Shown here one piece after another: positions 17,305 through 25,442 of a DNA stretch of 64,000 bases. Each line of letters starts with the position of its first letter. Within the stretch, counting starts at the first letter, position 1. Location of the stretch: positions 620,001-684,000 of the forward strand of contig CAVRCA010000004.1 of NCBI GenBank assembly GCA_963719345.1, written 5' to 3'. The notes under the pieces are model-generated. The model made no database searches. It saw only the letters and a program-made list of their open reading frames with translations, and had not been told where the DNA came from. This stretch comes from CAVRCA01 sp963719345 (GTDB lineage: Bacteria > Pseudomonadota > Alphaproteobacteria > Acetobacterales > Acetobacteraceae). Position numbers and translations under genes: made by a program.

Positions 17305-17892
17305 CTATTCGGGCGGCAACATCGGCTTGCCCTCGTGCGCGACCAGGAGGTCGTGCATGTCGTTGGCATGCTCCTCCTCGTTGGTGAGGATGCCTTCGAG
17401 CATCACGCGCGTCGTGGGATCGTCATCGCCGAAGTAGCGGATCAGCTCGCGGTAGTGTTCAACCGCGATCCGCTCGGCGATCAGGTTCTCGCGGATCATA
17501 TCGACCAGGTTCTCGCCCTCGGCGTATTGCGACGCGGCGCGGGTCGTGAGGCCTTCCGGGTTGAAGTTTGGCTTGCCACCGAGCTGGTTGATCCGCTCGG
17601 CCACCGCGTGAGCGTGCCCCTGCTCCTCCTTGGCGTGCTCGGCAAACTCCTCCTTAACGGCTTCGCTGGAGATGCCGGTCGCGGCGATGGCGTGCATCGT
17701 ATACCGCAGCACGCAGACGATCTCCGTCGCCAGCACGGTCTGCAGGATCTCGATGGTCTTGTTGACATCCCCGCCATAGGCCGGGGTCACGGCGCCTCCC
17801 TCGAGATGCTGGCGGGCCCGGGCGCGAAGGGTCTGCACGTCGGAGAGAAACGGCTTGGCCGAGGCCTTGCCGGATTCGGAACTTTGGCTCAC
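17305..17892 (-). CDS. bacterioferritin/ferritin-like di-iron protein
   Basis: A 195-residue four-helix protein. Di-iron ligands are recognisable: Glu57 in LATEIVCVLRY, the pair in EHAKEEQGH (about 85-93), Glu140 in IAERIAVEHY and NEEEHANDM (about 171-179). It probably stores or detoxifies iron. I choose GTG 17892 because GAGGAG sits seven bases upstream; the open frame continues but would overlap the tRNA-Tyr gene. Its place between tRNA-Tyr and tRNA-Gly is unusual. Confidence 0.85.
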   Translation of the reverse strand: MSQSSESGKASAKPFLSDVQTLRARARQHLEGGAVTPAYGGDVNKTIEILQTVLATEIVCVLRYTMHAIAATGISSEAVKEEFAEHAKEEQGHAHAVAERINQLGGKPNFNPEGLTTRAASQYAEGENLVDMIRENLIAERIAVEHYRELIRYFGDDDPTTRVMLEGILTNEEEHANDMHDLLVAHEGKPMLPPE

Positions 17893-17946
17893 GTCGGTCT
17901 CCTCAGAAGGAAGTGCCAGGGTCCACCGACGGCACCGAGGCAGCGC

Positions 17947-18032
17947 TGGTGGAGGGGGTTGGATTCGAACCAACGTAGGCGTGCGCCAACGGATTTACAG
18001 TCCGTCCCCTTTAGCCACTCGGGCACCCCTCC
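17947..18032 (-). tRNA. tRNA-Tyr (anticodon GTA)
   Basis: Minus-strand sequence begins GGAGGGGTGCCCGAGTGGC; the anticodon arm ACGGACTGTAAATCCGT shows GTA. A long variable arm follows, as expected for class II tRNA-Tyr, then GTTGGTTCGAATCCAAC and an encoded CCA end. Confidence 0.96.
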
Positions 18033-18153
18033 GATCGCGGCCGCATCATTGTCATCGGCGTCGGCTTGTCAACGAAGACCGGCGCAGCGCGGAGTCCCCG
18101 TCCGGGACCCCGTCTGGGCAGTCGGGGTCGAGACCGCTATACCCGTGGGCGCA

Positions 18154-19179
18154 ATGAAACCTCCGCACTCAAGCCGTCCCGGCGGCCCAGGCCGGCCGCC
18201 TTCCGGCCCGCGTCCTCCCCAAGGGCCGCGACCGCAGGGGCCGCGACCACAGGAGACGCGCGCCCTCCGCGGTCCGCACGGCCAGGCACAGCCCGGCCCG
18301 GGGCAGCATGGAGGCGGCGGCCATAGCGAGCGGCAGAACGGCAAGCCGTCGCACGGCCGGCCGTGGCAGGACCACAACCAGCGCCAGGATCAGCGCCAAC
18401 ACGAACGTCACGACCAGCGCCCGAGACGGCCGGACCAGAGCGCCGGACGCTCGCCCGAGGCGCCGCGCGGCACCGTCTGGATCTACGGACCGCACGCGGT
18501 CGCCGCGGCGTTGGCCAATCCGGCGCGTCGGCTGCGTCGGCTTCTGCTGACGGAGGAGGCCGAGCAGTCGCTCGCGCAACGCCTCAAGCAGCCCTGGGCA
18601 CTGACTCCGGAGCGTACCGATCGCGGCCGCATCGACCATCTGCTCGGCCGTGACGCGGTGCATCAAGGGGCGGCGCTGCTCGCCGACCTGCTGCCCACGC
18701 CGTCGCTGCAATCGGCGCTGGAGCGGCCCGGCCCGCTGCTGGTGCTCGACCAGGTGAGCGATCCGCGCAACGTCGGCGCCATCCTCCGCTCGGCCGCCGC
18801 GTTCGGCGTGGCCCTGGTGGTCACGCAGGATCGTAACGCCCCGGACGAGACCGGCTCGCTGGCGAAGGCCGCATCCGGCGCGCTCGAGACCGTGCCGCTG
18901 CTGCGCGCCGTCAACATTGCGCGCACGTTGATCGCCTTGAAGGCGGCGGGATGCTGGGTGGTCGGGCTGGACGCCGGCGCGCCCGGCCCGCTGTCCGGAC
19001 CCGTGCTCGCCGAGCGGCGCGTCGCACTGGTGCTTGGCGCCGAGGGGGAGGGATTGCGCCGCCTTACCCGCGAGACCTGCGACGAGGTCGCCCGCCTGGC
19101 GATGCCGGGATCGATGGAGAGCCTGAACGTCTCGGCTGCGGCTACCGTCGCGCTCTACGAACTGGCGAGGCGCGCATGA
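18154..19179 (+). CDS. rlmB: 23S rRNA (guanosine-2'-O)-methyltransferase RlmB (TrmH family)
   Basis: Methylates the ribose of a conserved guanosine in 23S rRNA. The first 105 or so of 341 residues are a Pro/Gly/Arg/Gln/His-rich disordered extension. Then GTVWIYGPHAVAAAL starts the substrate-binding domain, and the SPOUT knot motifs follow: LDQVSDPRNVGAILRSAAAF, ALVLGAEGEGLRR and MPGSMESLNVSAAATVALYE. ATG 18154 is the likely start; the open frame upstream runs through tRNA-Tyr. The extension may aid RNA binding. Confidence 0.92.
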   Translation: MKPPHSSRPGGPGRPPSGPRPPQGPRPQGPRPQETRALRGPHGQAQPGPGQHGGGGHSERQNGKPSHGRPWQDHNQRQDQRQHERHDQRPRRPDQSAGRSPEAPRGTVWIYGPHAVAAALANPARRLRRLLLTEEAEQSLAQRLKQPWALTPERTDRGRIDHLLGRDAVHQGAALLADLLPTPSLQSALERPGPLLVLDQVSDPRNVGAILRSAAAFGVALVVTQDRNAPDETGSLAKAASGALETVPLLRAVNIARTLIALKAAGCWVVGLDAGAPGPLSGPVLAERRVALVLGAEGEGLRRLTRETCDEVARLAMPGSMESLNVSAAATVALYELARRA

Positions 19180-19982
19180 GCGGTTTCGATCCCGACCGGG
19201 TCGCCGCCCTGATCGCGGCGAACCGGACGGCGCGCCGCCGACTTGCGACGCTGCCTCCCGGGTCGGCGCCGACCGACGCTGTCGAGGGTGCTGCGGCTCA
19301 GGCGGCACTCGCGCGGCGGATCGAGGCGCTGCCGCCCGCCGGCTTCAAGATCGGCGCCACGGCCAAGCGGATGCAGGACTACCTCGGCCTGAGCGGGCCG
19401 GTGGGTGGCTTCATGGCCGAAACGGGCTTGCATCGGAGCGGCGCGCGCCTGCCGTTCGCCGCCTTCCTCCTCCCGGGTGTGGAATGTGAAGTGGCGGTCA
19501 GACTGGCCCGCGACATCCCGCCGGGCCCCTGCACCCCCGTCATGGCGGCAGCCGCCATAGAAACCGTGTTCGCCGGGATCGAGATCGTCGAGAACCGCTA
19601 CGAGGTCGATCCGGCTGTGCTCGGGGTCCCGACCCTGATCGCCGACCAAGTCTATCACGCCGCCTGCGTCATCGGCGCCCCCGCCGCCGATTGGCGGGCG
19701 CTCGACATTCCCGCTCTCGCCGGACGCATGCGGGTCGACGGCACGTCGGTCGGCGAGGGCGTCGCCGCCGACCTGCTCGGGCATCCGTGGAACTGCCTGG
19801 CGTGGCTGGCAAGTTCGGTGGAGGCGGCCGCGTTCGGCGGGCTGAAAGCCGGCCAGGTGATCATGCTGGGCAGCGTGACGCCGCCGATCTGGCTTGACGG
19901 ACCGTGTCGGGTGGAGGTGGCGTTCACCGGCCTCGAGCCCGTCCAGCTTGAGCTGACCGGTGAACAGACCGGCAATTCCTGA
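19176..19982 (+). CDS. 2-keto-4-pentenoate hydratase/fumarylacetoacetase-fold protein
   Basis: A 268-residue MhpD-like protein whose ATG overlaps the rlmB stop as ATGA, implying coupled translation. Motifs include PPAGFKIGATAKRM, PGVECEVAVRLARD (metal-binding Glu pair) and FAGIEIVENRY, followed by WLASSVEAAAFGGLKAGQVIMLGS. Such enzymes hydrate 2-oxopent-4-enoate in meta-cleavage pathways or decarboxylate related keto acids. No meta-cleavage genes adjoin it. Confidence 0.85.
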   Translation: MSGFDPDRVAALIAANRTARRRLATLPPGSAPTDAVEGAAAQAALARRIEALPPAGFKIGATAKRMQDYLGLSGPVGGFMAETGLHRSGARLPFAAFLLPGVECEVAVRLARDIPPGPCTPVMAAAAIETVFAGIEIVENRYEVDPAVLGVPTLIADQVYHAACVIGAPAADWRALDIPALAGRMRVDGTSVGEGVAADLLGHPWNCLAWLASSVEAAAFGGLKAGQVIMLGSVTPPIWLDGPCRVEVAFTGLEPVQLELTGEQTGNS

Positions 19983-20088
19983 TTAACTCGCTTCCGTTAT
20001 TTTCCGTCAGTCGCCGCCCGAACCGTACCGTCAAAGAAGTCACGCGGCTTTCAGCAACGCCAAAAGGGCCAGAGCGGGAAGAGCAACC

Positions 20089-20316
20089 ATGCTTTCCGAT
20101 TGGAATATCCTGTCCGACGAGTTGCAGCTGGTCCTCACGCGTGAGGCACTGAAGCGAGCGGCCGAAACCATCGCCGGCCACGCCGAGATCCTTGCGGCGG
20201 AAATGGAGCGCGGTCATATCGCCGATCGCGGCGGTCCCGACGCGCTCCGCCTGCTGGCGGCGGTGGTCCGTGTCACCGGCGAGGCCTCGCTCGCGACGGC
20301 AGCCGGACACGCCTGA
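20089..20316 (+). CDS. hypothetical small protein
   Basis: Predicted 75 residues, mostly helical and acidic/alanine-rich (LTREALKRAAETIAGHAEIL). I do not recognise a family. An AGCGGGAAGAGC stretch before the ATG is a plausible but weak ribosome site. It sits alone between the hydratase and the convergent CoA-transferase. Confidence 0.5.
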   Translation: MLSDWNILSDELQLVLTREALKRAAETIAGHAEILAAEMERGHIADRGGPDALRLLAAVVRVTGEASLATAAGHA

Positions 20317-20464
20317 GGTCATTCGGCTCGCGAGATTGATCGCCCTTGCGCTCGCGGACGTCCTCCGGCCTGAACGCTCCGTAACGATCGGAGATTGCCC
20401 CCGCGCCGCGTACCGGACCGCAGGGCGGATGGGCGTGGTTCTCGTTCGTCAATCACGCGCTTGA

Positions 20465-22846
20465 TCATGGTCTGGTCGCGGTCGGTTTGCTTCTCAGCGA
20501 CTTCGGCTCAAAGCAGACGATGTCGTCGCGGACCATGGCATCGAAGCCGTCGCGGGCAATGCCCAGATAGTGGTGGAGCACTTCCCAGCTGTGTTGCCCG
20601 AGCAGCGGAGCCGGTCTGTCAGCCCGGAGACGCTGTCCATCCTTGACGACAGCAAAACCCGCTTGCCGTTGCGGCCCCGAGAACTCGCGCACCAGATCGA
20701 TGAAAAAGCCGTTCTGACCCAGATGGGGATCGTGGACGAGGTCCTCCGTGTGAACCACGGGCGCCGCGCAGACGCCCGCTTCCTGCAACCGCTGCGCGGC
20801 GTGTTCGGGAGACAGCGTGATCGACCAGGCCCGGATCGCCGCATCGATCTCGTCCTCCGCCTTTTTCCGTCCCTCCAACGTGGCCAAGTCACTCGCGTCG
20901 ATCCAATCGGGCCTGCCGACCATCCGAGCCAGATTGTGGAACGCGGCGGTGTTTTCCACCGCAATGGCCAGCCATCGGTCCTCACCGGAACTCGGATAGA
21001 TGTTGTGCGGCGCCATCACCGGGTTGCGGTTGCCGCGTCTCACCGGCTCGGCGCCCGTCAACTGATATTCGAGCAGCGCCGGCGTGGTGAACTGAAGCAT
21101 GGCCTCGATCATGCTGAGATTGACGAATTGCCCTTGCCCGCCCCGCTTCTTGTGGGCGAGTGCCGTCAGGATCGCGGCGCATCCGAAGAGCCCGCCGACG
21201 GGGTCGCCGTACGCGAGATGGGCCATGGTCGGCGGCGAATCCGGAACGCCCGCGAAGCGAGGCAGCCCGGACCCTTGCTCCAGCGTCGAGCCGTAGGCGC
21301 GGGTCTCGGACCACGCGTTGCCGGAACCGAACGCCGACATCGATAGCATGACGAGGTCGGGATTGACGGCCGCCAATCGGTCGTAGCCGAGGCCGAGCTT
21401 GGCCATCACGCCTGCCGCCTGGTTTTCGACGACGGCATCCGCCTTGGCGATCAACGACAATGCGAGGTCTCGGCCGGCCGGTGTGGTGAGGTCGATGCTC
21501 ACGCCCCGTTTGCCCCGGTTCAAGGCGCAAAAGCCTTTGGCGTTCTCGTATTGGCGGTTCGCGATGTATTCGGGGGTCCAGTTCACACCGCGCCACCAGT
21601 CGGGATAGCGGCCTGCCTCGATCTTCAGGATGTCGGCTCCGAGGTCGCCCAGCAGGCGGCTGGCGAGCGGTCCCGCCCACCCCATCGCGAAGTCGACGAC
21701 CACGATGCCGCTCAGCGGCGGAGCCGCGCCGCCGAGCTTCCCGGACGGCACGTCGGATGGTTCACTTGCGGACGGGTCGCTCTCGGGCGAGGGGGCATCG
21801 AGCTGGATCGCCGTCGGCGTCTCGGTCAGGCCGAATGGTGTCCGGGGTACGCGGTAGCTCTTCCCCTCCACGGCGAAGGACGCCAGCGATTGCCGCTCCT
21901 TGAAGATCGGGTGGTCGAGAACGCCCCTGGCGTCGGGCACCGGCACGATCGGAACCCGATACTTGCGTCCCACCGCCGCCCATTCCTCGGCCGTGCGATG
22001 CGCCAGCGCCGCGGTCATCGCGCCTTCCACCTCGTCCAGCCGTTGGAAGCGCAGTTCGCGTGTTGCCAGGCTGGCGTCGGCGCCCTGTTCGCGCATATCG
22101 AGCGCGGCACAGAGCGACAGCCATTGGTCGGGGGTCGTTGCGATAATGCCGACCCACCCGCCCTTGCAGGGATAGACGCCGACCGGGCCGTTCGGGGAAA
22201 AGCGATTGATGCCGTGGCGCTTGAGCGGAACTCCGTCGCGTTCGACGAAATGGATGTCCATCTCGCTGACGACCAGGTTTGCTTCGAGGAGGCTTACGCC
22301 GAAGTGACAGGGGCCTGGGCGTGGCTGTGCGACGATGGCTGCGACCGCCGCGATGTAGGCGGTCACGCCGCCGATCAACGCCGACTGTCGGTCGCCGGCA
22401 TGGATCGGCGGCCCCTCGATCGGGCCGGCGAGATGCGGCATGGCGGTCAGCGATTGAACGATCAGATCGCTTCCCTTCCAGCCACTGTAAGGGCCGTTGC
22501 TGCCGAACCACGTCAGTTCGACCGTCGCTATCCGCGGCAGCGCGTCGCGCAGGTCGGCAGTCGCGTTCTCCCCGATGATCACGATGTCGGTTTCGCGGCA
22601 GGCGGAGGCGCCGCCGACGGCATCGATACGCCGCCGCTTCTTGCCCGCCGCAAAGTAGGCCGCGTGGAGGCGTTCGGTTGGCGTCTCGGCGCGAGCTTCC
22701 AGCTTGCCGTTGCCCTCCGCCCTCGCCAGAACCGTGACCGACGCACCGGCATCGGCCAGCAATCGACCGCAATACGCAGCGGCGGTTCCGCCGGCAATCT
22801 CGACGACTTCAATGCCGGCCAGAGGCCGTCGATCACCTGCGTGCAT
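20465..22846 (-). CDS. fused two-domain CaiB/BaiF (class III) CoA-transferase
   Basis: A 793-residue protein made of two tandem family III CoA-transferase domains, each normally a separate chain of about 400 residues. Domain 1 (about 1-360) begins LAGIEVVEIAGGTAAAYCGRLLADAGA; domain 2 (about 380-770) begins LSGIVVVDFAMGWAGPLASRLLGDLGADILKIE. At the position where formyl-CoA transferase has its catalytic Asp, both halves carry Glu (SLLEAN and SMIEAM). It transfers CoA between carboxylic acids; substrate unknown. AAGGAA precedes the ATG. It follows the ornithine cyclodeaminase gene on the same strand after 267 bases. Confidence 0.87.
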   Translation of the reverse strand: MHAGDRRPLAGIEVVEIAGGTAAAYCGRLLADAGASVTVLARAEGNGKLEARAETPTERLHAAYFAAGKKRRRIDAVGGASACRETDIVIIGENATADLRDALPRIATVELTWFGSNGPYSGWKGSDLIVQSLTAMPHLAGPIEGPPIHAGDRQSALIGGVTAYIAAVAAIVAQPRPGPCHFGVSLLEANLVVSEMDIHFVERDGVPLKRHGINRFSPNGPVGVYPCKGGWVGIIATTPDQWLSLCAALDMREQGADASLATRELRFQRLDEVEGAMTAALAHRTAEEWAAVGRKYRVPIVPVPDARGVLDHPIFKERQSLASFAVEGKSYRVPRTPFGLTETPTAIQLDAPSPESDPSASEPSDVPSGKLGGAAPPLSGIVVVDFAMGWAGPLASRLLGDLGADILKIEAGRYPDWWRGVNWTPEYIANRQYENAKGFCALNRGKRGVSIDLTTPAGRDLALSLIAKADAVVENQAAGVMAKLGLGYDRLAAVNPDLVMLSMSAFGSGNAWSETRAYGSTLEQGSGLPRFAGVPDSPPTMAHLAYGDPVGGLFGCAAILTALAHKKRGGQGQFVNLSMIEAMLQFTTPALLEYQLTGAEPVRRGNRNPVMAPHNIYPSSGEDRWLAIAVENTAAFHNLARMVGRPDWIDASDLATLEGRKKAEDEIDAAIRAWSITLSPEHAAQRLQEAGVCAAPVVHTEDLVHDPHLGQNGFFIDLVREFSGPQRQAGFAVVKDGQRLRADRPAPLLGQHSWEVLHHYLGIARDGFDAMVRDDIVCFEPKSLRSKPTATRP

Positions 22847-22861
22847 CGTGTTCCTTCAATG

Positions 22862-22945
22862 CTAGCGGGCCCGAAGGCGAGGATCGAGGATGTCCCGCAG
22901 GGAATCTCCGACGAAATCGAACGCGAGGACGGGACGGAAATCGCA
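22862..22945 (-). pseudogene. remnant of an oligopeptide/dipeptide ABC permease (DppC-type) C-terminus
   Basis: Minus-strand translation ending at the stop 22862-22864 reads VLAFDFVGDSLRDILDPRLRAR, the characteristic last residues of DppC/OppC inner-membrane permeases. Upstream of about 22945 the similarity stops and no transmembrane sequence is found before the ornithine cyclodeaminase gene. I read this as the tail of a lost transporter gene that once preceded the CoA-transferase. The rest of the gap to 23113 shows nothing recognisable. Confidence 0.6.
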
Positions 22946-23113
22946 AGCCGGAGCGATCGACAGCAGCGGCTGCGGCTGCAACAGCGGGTAAGCCTACTGA
23001 AGCATGTTGCCGTCACGACACCAGTTCGGTCAATCCTGACTGCTCAGGAGTGCCGAGCGTCTCTCGGAAACGTCTCGTCCGACCGAGCCGCTGGCGACCT
23101 GCGCTGGGTAACG

Positions 23114-24178
23114 CTAGGAGGCGGCCAGCGTATCTGCGCGCAGGAGCATCCCATAGAGATCGCGGGGCTCGTCGGGGTCGGCCAGCAAGTCGAGTTCCGC
23201 AAACTTCCCGGTCCGGACGAACTGGTCGCGCACGTAGCGCAGCGCGGAAAAGTCCTCGGTCGCAAAGCCGACACTGTCGAACACGGTAATCTGGTCCGCA
23301 TCCCGGCGTCCTTCGACGTTTCCGGTCATCACCTGCCAAAGTTCGGTGACCGGGTGGTGCCGCTCGAGTTGCTGGATTTCGCCCTCGATCCGGGTCTGCG
23401 GCGCATACTCGACGAAAATGTCGGAGCGCAGGAGAATGTCGCGATGCAGCTCCGTCTTGCCGGGGCAATCCCCGCCGATGGCATTGATGTGCACGCCGAC
23501 GCCGAGCATGTTGTCTGTCAGGATCGTCGCGAACTGCTTGTCGGCGGTGCAGGTCGTGATGATCTGTGCGCCTATTATGGCTTCCTCGCTCGACGCGCAC
23601 GGAACGATCGTCAGCCCGCTGCCCGCTAGGTTCCTCGCAGCCTTCCGCGTGGCCGCCGGGTCAATGTCGTACAGGCGAACGGTACCGATGCCGCAGATCG
23701 CCTTGAACGCCAGCGCCTGGAACTCGCATTGCGCACCGTTGCCGATCATCGCCATGGTGCGGCTGTCCTTCGGCGCGAGATAGGTCGCGACCAATGCCGA
23801 GGTCGCGGCCGTGCGGAGCGCCGTCAGGATCGTCATCTCGGACAGCAGCACGGGATAGCCGTCACTCACGTTCGACAACATCCCGAACGCGGTAACGGTC
23901 TGCCGGCCCTGGAGGATGTTCTTCGGGTGCCCGTTCACGTATTTGAAGCCATAGATCGACCCGTCGCTCGTCGGCATCAGCTCGATCACGCCTTCCGCGG
24001 AATGCGCGGCGAGGCGGGGCGTTTTGTCGAACAGCTCCCAGCGGCGAAAATCTTCTTCGATGTAGCCGGACAGCTCGGAGAGGAACCGCTCCACGCCGAT
24101 GTCCAGCACGATCTGCATCATGTGCTCGACGCTGACGAACGGAACGAGGCTCATGGCCCCCGGAACGGCGGCGCCCAT
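23114..24178 (-). CDS. ornithine cyclodeaminase family protein
   Basis: A 354-residue NAD-dependent enzyme expected to turn ornithine into proline and ammonia. Residues typical of the true ornithine enzyme are present: Lys79 in YGFKYVNGHPKN, Arg122 in LRTAATSALV, the NAD loop AMIGNGAQCEFQ (143-154) and the catalytic Asp in INAIGGDCPGKTELH (near 248). Mu-crystallin-like or opine/lysine variants exist, so the substrate is probable rather than certain. A clear promoter lies upstream. Confidence 0.87.
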   Translation of the reverse strand: MGAAVPGAMSLVPFVSVEHMMQIVLDIGVERFLSELSGYIEEDFRRWELFDKTPRLAAHSAEGVIELMPTSDGSIYGFKYVNGHPKNILQGRQTVTAFGMLSNVSDGYPVLLSEMTILTALRTAATSALVATYLAPKDSRTMAMIGNGAQCEFQALAFKAICGIGTVRLYDIDPAATRKAARNLAGSGLTIVPCASSEEAIIGAQIITTCTADKQFATILTDNMLGVGVHINAIGGDCPGKTELHRDILLRSDIFVEYAPQTRIEGEIQQLERHHPVTELWQVMTGNVEGRRDADQITVFDSVGFATEDFSALRYVRDQFVRTGKFAELDLLADPDEPRDLYGMLLRADTLAAS

Positions 24179-24246
24179 GTGAAAGCTCCTGCAACACCCC
24201 CGAACCAGGCTCGGAGAGCGTCTAATCCATGCGACATTAAAGCCGG

Positions 24247-24283
24247 ATTATCTACTTACGTTGTGGACAACTGTCAACAGTTG
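24247..24283 (-). promoter_or_regulatory. sigma70-type promoter with overlapping palindromic operator for the ornithine cyclodeaminase gene
   Basis: On the minus strand TTGACA (24277-24272) and GATAAT (24252-24247) are separated by 19 bases and end about 70 bases before the start codon. A perfect 7-2-7 inverted repeat, CAACTGT-CA-ACAGTTG (24268-24283), covers the -35 box, so a bound repressor would block polymerase. The block is clearly richer in A+T than its surroundings. The regulator is unidentified; the adjacent LysR gene is a benzoate-type regulator and not an obvious match. Confidence 0.6.
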
Positions 24284-24407
24284 GCCGGGACTTCGCTGGC
24301 CGATCTGCCGTCCCGTTTTGCTTCCGTTCTTGCGGAGTCCAGACAGATGTTTTGGCGCGTTGGCCAAGAACAATCCCGACACTCGCCGCGAACAGGGTCT
24401 GTTTGCT

Positions 24408-25316
24408 TCACGCCGCAAAGCGGATGCCGTCCTTCCGATACACTTCCCTGATCAGCTTTAGAACCAGGCCGATGTCGGGCGACCGGTCATCCTTGCGGCA
24501 GCTCATGAAAATGGGCGAGGTTGCGCCCGCCTCGTCGAGCGGCCGGTAGGCGACGCCCTCGCGCTGGAATTTTTCCACGGCAGCGGGGACGAGCGCGATT
24601 CCCATGCCGGCCGCAACCAGCCCCAGTGCCGTTTGCAGCTCGCGGACCTCGTGCACCGAATGGGGCCGGAGACCGCGATCGCGGAAATGCGCCAGAACCT
24701 GGTCGGCGTAGCTTGGCCGCGGCGCTTGCGGATAGATGATCAGCAGCTCAGCCGTCAGGTGCTCGAGGAGGAGCGGCGGCGGCCGCTCCAGCAGCGGGTC
24801 GCCCACCGCCGCAGCCACGACCAGCTGCTCGTTTCGCAACAGCTGCCGGCGGATCGCCGGATCATCGAGCGGGATGCGCCCAAACCCCACGTCGATGCGG
24901 TTTTCCTTCAACGCGATCACCTGCTCCAGGGTGGTGAGTTCGAGCAGGGTCAACTCGACTTGCGGACGGGCGGCGCGATACAGCCGGATGACTTCGGGCA
25001 GCTTGCCGTAGAGCGTGGAAGCGACGAACCCGATGCGGAACCGGTCGCGCCCGGCCTGCTGCAGGCGATGCACCATGGCGCGCATCTCGTCGACGCGCTC
25101 CAGCACCTGCACCGACTGCTCGTAGAGCAGCCGCCCGATGTCCGTAAGGGTGACCGGGCGGCTGCCGCGCTTGAGCAGGATCACCCCCAGCTCGTCCTCG
25201 AGCTGCTGGATCTGACGGCTGAGCGGCGGCTGGGCGATGCCGAGCTTTTCCGCCGCGCGGGTAAAATTCTGTTCCCGCGCCACGGTCACGAAGGAGCGCA
25301 GGTGCCGGAGTTCCAG
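24408..25316 (-). CDS. LysR-family regulator of the ben/cat genes (BenM/CatM/CatR type)
   Basis: A 302-residue regulator. The N-terminus (ELRHLRSF, then NFTRAAEKLGIAQPPLSRQI as helix-turn-helix, about residues 17-36, then LKRGSRPV) matches BenM/CatM/CatR closely. The effector domain follows, ending KLIREVYRKDG. BenM and CatM respond to muconate, and BenM also to benzoate. No ATG, GTG or TTG occurs where the family starts; the codon in place of Met is CTG (25316), preceded by GGGGGT five bases upstream. It is divergent from benA. Confidence 0.85.
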   Translation of the reverse strand: MELRHLRSFVTVAREQNFTRAAEKLGIAQPPLSRQIQQLEDELGVILLKRGSRPVTLTDIGRLLYEQSVQVLERVDEMRAMVHRLQQAGRDRFRIGFVASTLYGKLPEVIRLYRAARPQVELTLLELTTLEQVIALKENRIDVGFGRIPLDDPAIRRQLLRNEQLVVAAAVGDPLLERPPPLLLEHLTAELLIIYPQAPRPSYADQVLAHFRDRGLRPHSVHEVRELQTALGLVAAGMGIALVPAAVEKFQREGVAYRPLDEAGATSPIFMSCRKDDRSPDIGLVLKLIREVYRKDGIRFAA

Positions 25317-25319
25317 ACG

Positions 25320-25334
25320 ATACCCCCAGGGTAT
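25320..25334. promoter_or_regulatory. BenM/CatM-type operator ATAC-N7-GTAT
   Basis: ATACCCCCAGGGTAT is a perfect dyad matching the ATAC-N7-GTAT consensus known for BenM and CatM. It lies four bases from the proposed CTG start of the regulator and contains that gene's ribosome site, while being about 110 bases upstream of benA. Binding here would both repress the regulator and activate benABCD-catAB. A second 4-7-4 dyad, GGAC-N7-GTCC, lies at 25357-25371. Confidence 0.75.
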
Positions 25335-25442
25335 GCAATTCGACCAATTCAGTCTTGGACCGCAATTGTCCACCGGAATACGAAGGCGGCAAGAGGCGGG
25401 CGGGCAGCACAAGCGGCCCAGCCAGACAGCAAGGAGGAAGCC

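Noticed and set aside
21551..23629. A 692-codon plus-strand open frame
   Set aside because: It is antisense to the CoA-transferase and ornithine cyclodeaminase genes, both confirmed by motifs; no ribosome site or recognisable domain.
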